64,000 nt of DNA from Perkinsus olseni (Eukaryota; Perkinsozoa; Perkinsida; Perkinsidae), in contig JABANP010000014.1 of the NCBI GenBank assembly GCA_013115135.1, positions 124,001-188,000 of the forward strand, read 5' to 3'. Positions within the stretch are counted from its first letter, which is position 1. The number at the start of each line of letters is the position of its first letter. The notes below the pieces were generated by a model that saw only the letters and a list, made by a program, of their open reading frames with translations, searched no databases and had not been told where the DNA came from. The position numbers were made by a program, and so were the translations under genes. Below, piece after piece: positions 58,704 through 64,000 of the stretch.

Positions 58704-59060
58704 AAATAACGTTCGGGAGCAGCGCATCACATAGGCCCCATTGAATGAGCCTGCTCTGAGCTAGCCTGTTGAGCCGCACGGGTCGTATGTGCTCATCGCG
58801 GAGATCATGAAAATTTGGCCTCGTCCTTCTCAATGGCCGTCGAGAAAGAGACTGCTCTTCGGGACCGGTTTCTCATGCAGATTTCCTCCGTAACCCGCAG
58901 TTGGTCATATTGGGAAGGCTCACGCGATGAGTGTCCTCTGAAGATTACTTAGACAAGCTCAACCCAGAATTCACTGGGCTCAGGTCGAATAAATTTGGAC
59001 TCCCGGATGCTCTACGTTTTTGGCCACGTAAATAGCAAAAATGACGTGGACTCGCATGAT

Positions 59061-59102
59061 TTGTGCGGCCGTGCGTGACATGAGAGGCTCGTGCCCGCAC
59101 AA
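59061..59102. promoter_or_regulatory. Inverted-repeat element upstream of copy 6
   Basis: TTGTGCGG ... CCGCACAAGATGGG; the right arm ends 286 bp before the ATG at 59388. Confidence 0.6.
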
Positions 59103-59387
59103 GATGGGTTGTTAGGTTAACCGGTGATGTCCGCCCTTGGTCAATGAAAGTCGGTTGCTCCGTTCTAATCTGCGGGTCTCTCTCATGGACTGAATGAAAT
59201 CGAGTGCTTTCAATAGAAATGATGGTGCCTTGATGGCCTCTCATGTCTTGGCGATGAGTCTTGTGCGCATGTTACTCTGCGTGCAAATGTTTTAGCTGGC
59301 CAGAGTTCTCAAACCTGTTCTTTCATGTCGAAGCCATCGATTTGCCCATTGCATTCACTCGCCTACATCAGTGTTAATCACTCTCAA

Positions 59388-60188
59388 ATGTTGGCCATCC
59401 GCCTCTTCTTGGTTCAGATCCTCGTGGTGTATATAGATGTCTACAGAAGCGCTGGTACGGTTGCTGGTAACGAGCGGGTCTCCACGCCTCCGTTTATCCT
59501 GAAAACAGTCTATATGGACCCCCCGGACTGTGTCAACGCGTCGCTCCTTATCCCTGAGCCCACAGTCAACTGCTATTTTGTTCGGGCGAATGTGACGCTG
59601 GTCAACCCGGGGTTGCTCTGGCATTCCCTGGAAGTTGCGGCTAGGACGACGTATCCGGCTAATCTAGAGCTCTTCGTGGTATCGTTCAGAAGAACTAAAC
59701 GCGTCATAGATGTCGGAGCTTTCGGACAAGGTGAAACTCCCCTGAGAATCAATCTTACTGACAGTCCCCTGGAGTTCAAGATCATCCCTGGCATCACCAT
59801 TGAGATACTTTACGAGGTCCCGTTGTTTTGGAAGTTAGGAGGAGGCAGTCATGTGAACTACGGCTTCCAGCTCGAGTTCCCAGTGAATTTGAATGCCACG
59901 GTCACCGTGCCTGGCTTCGGTACCGTTATCCTTCCTCGTAATGCTGAGAATGCTACGGCGTACACGAGCCCTAGGCCTGGTTGTAAGCATCATCTAGTTT
60001 CCACAGTCGCTACGCAGGGGTCTGCTGGTAGCGTGTCGGCTGAAGTTCGGATATTCGTGGGTATAGTGTCGATATCTATCTACCATTGGCATTTCTATTC
60101 CGAAATGTCATTCGTGATCAACGGCTCGAGGGAGGGGTTCTCGTTCACCTACGCGAATAAGCTGCCTCTCTTCGATAAGAGGCTGTGA
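59388..60188 (+). CDS. Secreted family protein, copy 6 (266 aa)
   Basis: Intronless. ATG 59388 is chosen by alignment with copies 2 and 3, giving the same 266-aa length and a signal peptide MLAIRLFLVQILVVYIDVYR. The conserved Cys pair is in PPDCVNAS and VNCYFVRAN; RVIDVGAFGQGETPLRINL onward is close to copy 3 and the C terminus (NKLPLFDKRL) matches it. N-glycosylation sequons include VNAS, ANVT, INLT, LNAT and ENAT. Confidence 0.8.
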   Translation: MLAIRLFLVQILVVYIDVYRSAGTVAGNERVSTPPFILKTVYMDPPDCVNASLLIPEPTVNCYFVRANVTLVNPGLLWHSLEVAARTTYPANLELFVVSFRRTKRVIDVGAFGQGETPLRINLTDSPLEFKIIPGITIEILYEVPLFWKLGGGSHVNYGFQLEFPVNLNATVTVPGFGTVILPRNAENATAYTSPRPGCKHHLVSTVATQGSAGSVSAEVRIFVGIVSISIYHWHFYSEMSFVINGSREGFSFTYANKLPLFDKRL

Positions 60189-60799
60189 CGTCAACATGGT
60201 GTTGTTGAGGTGGGATCTAATTTCTATTTTCCGGATAGTTTAGACTCGGCAGGTTCATGATTATTTGATTTTTTAAAACGTCGCTTGAGACTCGGTTCCT
60301 ACAGTCGCGTCCAAAGCTGCCGTCCTAGTGTCGTCGAGATGCGACGTACGATTTGAAAGATCTCATCCATTACCCACTAAGATACTATTGTCGGTCATTG
60401 GTCAATACTCCTCCCTCTGCATACCCTTATCGGTCCTATTTATCGGATTCTAACAAAAACGGAATCTGTTCACTCACCTATGGATGCCACAGTTTCAAGG
60501 ACGTTCTCTACACCCAGAGAGAACAGCCTACTAGCTTCCATGGCAGATCTCTCATGTCTGGGCTTTACCCAGCAAGTGCGGTCTGATGACAGCCAGGAAG
60601 CCCGATACCTCGGATCTCACGACGGCAATTTGATTCCATTAATGTAACGTATCATTGTCCCGTCCAACCATACCTGTGTAGTTGATTTATCATAATCATC
60701 AGTAGCATGATGCCAGTAGCATCTCACATTCTTCGGTCAGTATTCCTGCCTTCTTAATCAGATTGTCGGCCGCGTAGGCAGCTAACAGTTTTGCTCAAC

Positions 60800-62284
60800 C
60801 ATTATTGGTCTGCGTTCCCCGCCAGTGGACTGTTTTAGAAGCTGAAACTTGCGAGACTAGCCTACTTTCGTTTCAGTGGCCGTCTCAACTTGTTGGGGCG
60901 AGTTCAAGCAAGCCCAAGCAGAATCTCGGGAGTGCGCAAAGGTGCTTGCGCGTCTTGCTCGCCTTCGTTACATGATAATTGTTGACCAGGCATTCGGCCC
61001 AGCAGGCGGACGGTGCTGTCTGCCATAGGCTTAGGTGGATCCTCTGAAGTCGAAGCTTACTTGTGCTTCCGTTCTCACTTCATCCTCGTGCCCTCTTCCA
61101 GGACTCTTGAGCTTGATAGTAATCCAAGATATCGATCTTCCGGCAACGGTGTATTGAGGATTCTGTGGAATTTCCTCATCGGACCCTTCAAGCGCAACGC
61201 CAACTTCTAGGCATCTCCGTATTGTACGTACGGACCGTACATCAAGCGCCTCAACTCAGAGTCATGTGTGCGAGTTCATAGTCCAACGCCGTTCCCGGCT
61301 GGCTTAGGCTTCTATCGATGTACGCAGTTCAGTTGTGCAGAAGTTAATTAACGATAATATCAGAATCTGGCTTGCCTCGGGGATATCCGAACTTACATGG
61401 TTTCGATCATCCTGGTGAGATCCGCTTGCGCAACTACGGGGCTGCGTACACCACCACCCAAGTCTCGCCACGGTGCGCTACCACAGGATTCATCTGCAGG
61501 GCTAGATTAGTCCGCTGGTCAGTTGGTTCTTGCCCGTCCGCTACAGAACATCCAGTGCTTTGATGTGAGCCCCAGCAGCCATCTCTTCAATCAAGCTGTT
61601 TGAAGCTTCTTGAAGGTAACTCGCGCTAGCCTTGGGAGCGTTGAGGTAACGGGCGGGTAAAGGAGGGTGCCCACCCGAAGCAAGACGTCACTGCACTTTG
61701 ACGATTGCTGTTTGTTTTCATCGGTGCTGTTGGAACCCTCCCCACTGGGGAGTCCCTAGTGAGTCGGAACCCCTTTCCGGAAGGTCCTTACGCTAAGCTA
61801 GACCTAGCGATCCAAAATCACAGACCGGTCAACTCACAAACCCGATCCTGGCGTCCCAGCTCGACTCCGAGGACTTTTAAAAGCAGCTAAAGAATGTTAA
61901 TGTTATGGCTAACGTATAGCGTAGCTATTAATGGGTTTTTTCTCCCCATTTCTATCCAAGTAGATTCTCGAGTTCTGGTTGTCAATCAGAGGGTGTCTTT
62001 AGTCAGGCTTTCCGAAGGTCCGCAAAACTGAATGTAGTGCGGCATTGGACATTCGCTTCGTGCTCTTTCGGATAGAAGCCTTCGTAGGGAAGTAGCCGCC
62101 ATTAAACTGGCGATGAGTGCCGTATCATTCATACTGCGCGAAGATACGTCTTTCGCTCGCCGAAGAAGATACTCTTCCTTGTCCCATCCGAGCTCGTCGA
62201 CCGAATGTGGTAGACTTCGCATCTCCTTGCACAGCTGTTCACCTGGAATCATCACATCTCAGAGATATCAGCATCATAACCCCT
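60800..62284. other. Intergenic region before the dynein gene
   Basis: No supportable gene. Short ORFs (61013-61210, 61372-61563, 61705-61890) lack splice or domain support. Presumably contains the dynein promoter. Confidence 0.45.
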
Positions 62285-64000
62285 ATGTCTACGCCTCCAG
62301 CGGACCAGCCAAAGAAGCAGCAAGTGAAATCGGCCTCAACCTCGCGGTTGCCGCCTATCGAAGGAGCCAACACTAAAGAGAAAAAAGTGAGCCCGTCTCC
62401 AGCCATGCATCGGGCTGCAGCGTCCTGCCTCCAGGTGTCCTTTGGCCTCCCGGAAGGCCTCCTGTCGAAGGGAATCGGACCTAACCTTGGAAGCCCCCTA
62501 GTATCCTCGAGCAGCTTCCGTCACTTGGGCTCAGGCAGTTTGTGGAAGGTTCGCATCTTATTTCTGTTCGCCTGTAAGCGTATTCGTGCTAGGTTCCAGT
62601 GCCGAGATCCCAAGTCTTCGACGCATCTCGCCGCTCTCACTCCTTGAGTGTCTCCCGCTCAGCCAGTACCAGCCAACTAGGCAAGGTTGGGCGGAAGTCC
62701 CACCCGTTGTTGAAGCGTAGATCATCCTCCAGCATTCTCGAGCTCGGTAATGGCCCAAGATGCTTATTTGAGTTGACGGCCCGTGCTAGACTCCGCAAGA
62801 GCGCAACGCCAACTCGTACCAAAGCATATGAGATACATCAAGCGTCTTTACTTGGAGCCGCTGTACTCCAAAACCGGTGGAGGCAACAAGAGGAAATCCG
62901 TCGATATCGATGCGCTCACCCTTCCTCTTACTAGTGTGGAAGTGAGCTGCGCTTAGATAGGTGTGCCGTGTGAGCATCGGTTGTCAGCGTGGTCGTGACG
63001 ATGATCTTGATGAAGACGAGAAGGCGTATCGTGAAGCCGAGGTCTTTGAAGACCGGTGGGTTGACCATTGTCTTGATCTCAGTTATTTACATCGCTAGGT
63101 GATGATGCTATAGCTTTCTTCGCCAAGCATGGCGACAACGCACCTATCAAGTTCATCTACTGCGCCAGAGTATCCTCCGAGGGTGCATTCCAGCCTTATG
63201 CGATTGAGGTTCTACAGCATCCCTCATCAGTGAGAAGGCGACTGCTTCCTTAGTGCCTGCCGAAACAATTCTCGCGAGAGGAAGGGGCTGGAGATGCTCT
63301 GGATGTGCTACTTTCCAAACTCCCTGAGTAACCCGAGTTGCCCTGAAGAATTGAGCACATCGCTGTTGAAGGTATTTCGTCGTTACACCTCCGGGCGTCC
63401 TTCACGTTATCAAGGGCTCTGAAGATCCGACGGAGTTCACGACGAACTCCCAGTGGATGCACGAGAGCCGAACGTGCGACCCAATTAAGAGTGGCTGCCA
63501 TACCTTCCGTTATCATTCCAGGTTCAGCATTGTTTCGAAGTTGAAGTTTTTCCGTCACTACTCGGAAAACCGGTCCTTGAGGACATGGCGTCAGAATGCT
63601 AACGCTGAACGATATGCATCTTTACGATCAAAGTAGGTGGGATGCTAACGACTTCGGTTGCCCCTCTTCCGGCTAGCTCCTCTTCCTGTCTTGAAAAAGG
63701 TGAACGTCACGTCAGATGGTATCCGATACGATTTTGGGGCGCCAATTGAGCCGCGCACGAGTTCTACAAGCGCTGGTAGATAGTGTTTGAAGTTACCAGT
63801 GACAACGACGCTTCTGAAATGAACGCTGCGAAGAGTATAGGACATCATAGTTGGTTGAGTATCCCCATTGCAGGCTCTCCAAGAGGCTTGTTCTATTGAG
63901 GCCTCTGTTGGCCCCTTCCCTCGCTAAAGTCAATGCCGTCTGTAAGGGGTGACATCCAACTGCGGACGAGGCTGTTCCATGGGCCTCCTCAGCAAAGTAC
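62285..64000 (+). CDS. Axonemal dynein heavy chain, 5' part (runs off the window)
   Basis: Force-generating heavy chain of flagellar inner-arm type. Starts at ATG 62285 with a Lys/Gln-rich leader (MSTPPADQPKKQQVKSAS). Exons: FGLPEGLLSKGIGPNLGSP, a Ser/Arg-rich part, PKHMRYIKRLYLEPLYSK (about 62810-62870) to LTLPLTSVE, DEDEKAYREAEVFEDRW (about 63010-63057), LGDDAIAFFAKHGDNAPIKF and IYCARVSSEGAFQPYAIEVL (63097-63210), IKGSEDPTEFTTNSQWMHES (about 63405-63465) and FSIVSKLKFFRHYSENRSLR (63522-63580). FFAKHGD-PIKFIYC and LKFFRHY-NRSLRTWR are the N-terminal tail signatures of DNAH1/3/7/12-like chains (family knowledge). The motor lies beyond the right edge. Some junctions are provisional. Confidence 0.8.

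Larger units (their letters stand above)
55430..60800 (+). repeat. Second segmental duplication block, copies 5 and 6
   Basis: Two homologous units, about 55430-57600 and 58830-60800, same orientation as copies 1-4, separated by unique sequence with a minisatellite and a long hairpin. Shared upstream block, inverted-repeat element, ORF and 3' flank. Confidence 0.65.

Overview
The window is nuclear DNA of a unicellular eukaryote. Nearly every recognisable gene is split by short GT-AG introns, mostly about 45-55 bp with some of 200-500 bp. Genes lie on both strands and spacers can be as short as 14 bp. The mix of a calmodulin-like-domain protein kinase (CDPK), a single-domain CatSper/BacNav-like channel, axonemal dynein, IGHMBP2 and single-copy tRNAs points to a flagellate alveolate. 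A Perkinsus-like perkinsozoan is my best guess; this is inference, because no species marker such as rRNA or a spliced-leader RNA is present.

Layout. 1-5.5 kb (+): a UBE3A-type HECT ubiquitin ligase, open at the left edge. One of its introns consists almost entirely of a foldback element with perfect 41-bp terminal inverted repeats, and the element's right end is the splice acceptor. 5.7-7.2 kb (+): a treble-clef-like zinc-finger protein. 7.3-9.3 kb (+): ORC4. 9.6-15.4 kb (-): an AAAP amino-acid transporter, one or two unknown genes, and an EF-hand-bearing single-domain cation channel. 15.75-16.7 kb (+): a small coiled-coil protein, then tRNA-Trp. 17.8-23.5 kb (-): a CDPK and a CDH1/Fizzy-related APC activator with tRNA-Lys inside one of its introns. 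23.9-31.0 kb (-): several spliced but unrecognised genes, one of them coiled-coil. 31.1-32.6 kb (-): acyl-CoA dehydrogenase. 33.2-34.7 kb (+): a small membrane protein with a pair of duplicated 152-nt exons.

35.7-43.6 kb and 55.4-60.8 kb hold the most unusual content: six tandem copies, all on +, of an intronless secreted-protein family of 255-266 aa. Five are intact and one is frameshifted. The copies are mosaics of each other. Each has a TTGTGCGG...CCGCACAA inverted-repeat element whose right arm lies 284-293 bp before its ATG, although the right arm is decayed in copy 4. The array is interrupted by a compact + strand block of a full-length IGHMBP2-type helicase (44.5-50.9 kb), a WDR83/MORG1-like WD40 protein starting 14 bp later, and a short-chain dehydrogenase (53.3-54.9 kb). 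From 62.3 kb to the right edge is the 5' part of an axonemal dynein heavy chain.

The genes do not form a pathway; this is a gene-dense eukaryotic segment with housekeeping genes (APC/C activator, ORC4, HECT ligase, helicase), flagellar and signalling genes, and a lineage-specific secreted family expanding by tandem duplication and gene conversion. Multi-exon boundaries were read by eye: outer coordinates are given per gene and initiators are stated only where an ATG is supported.
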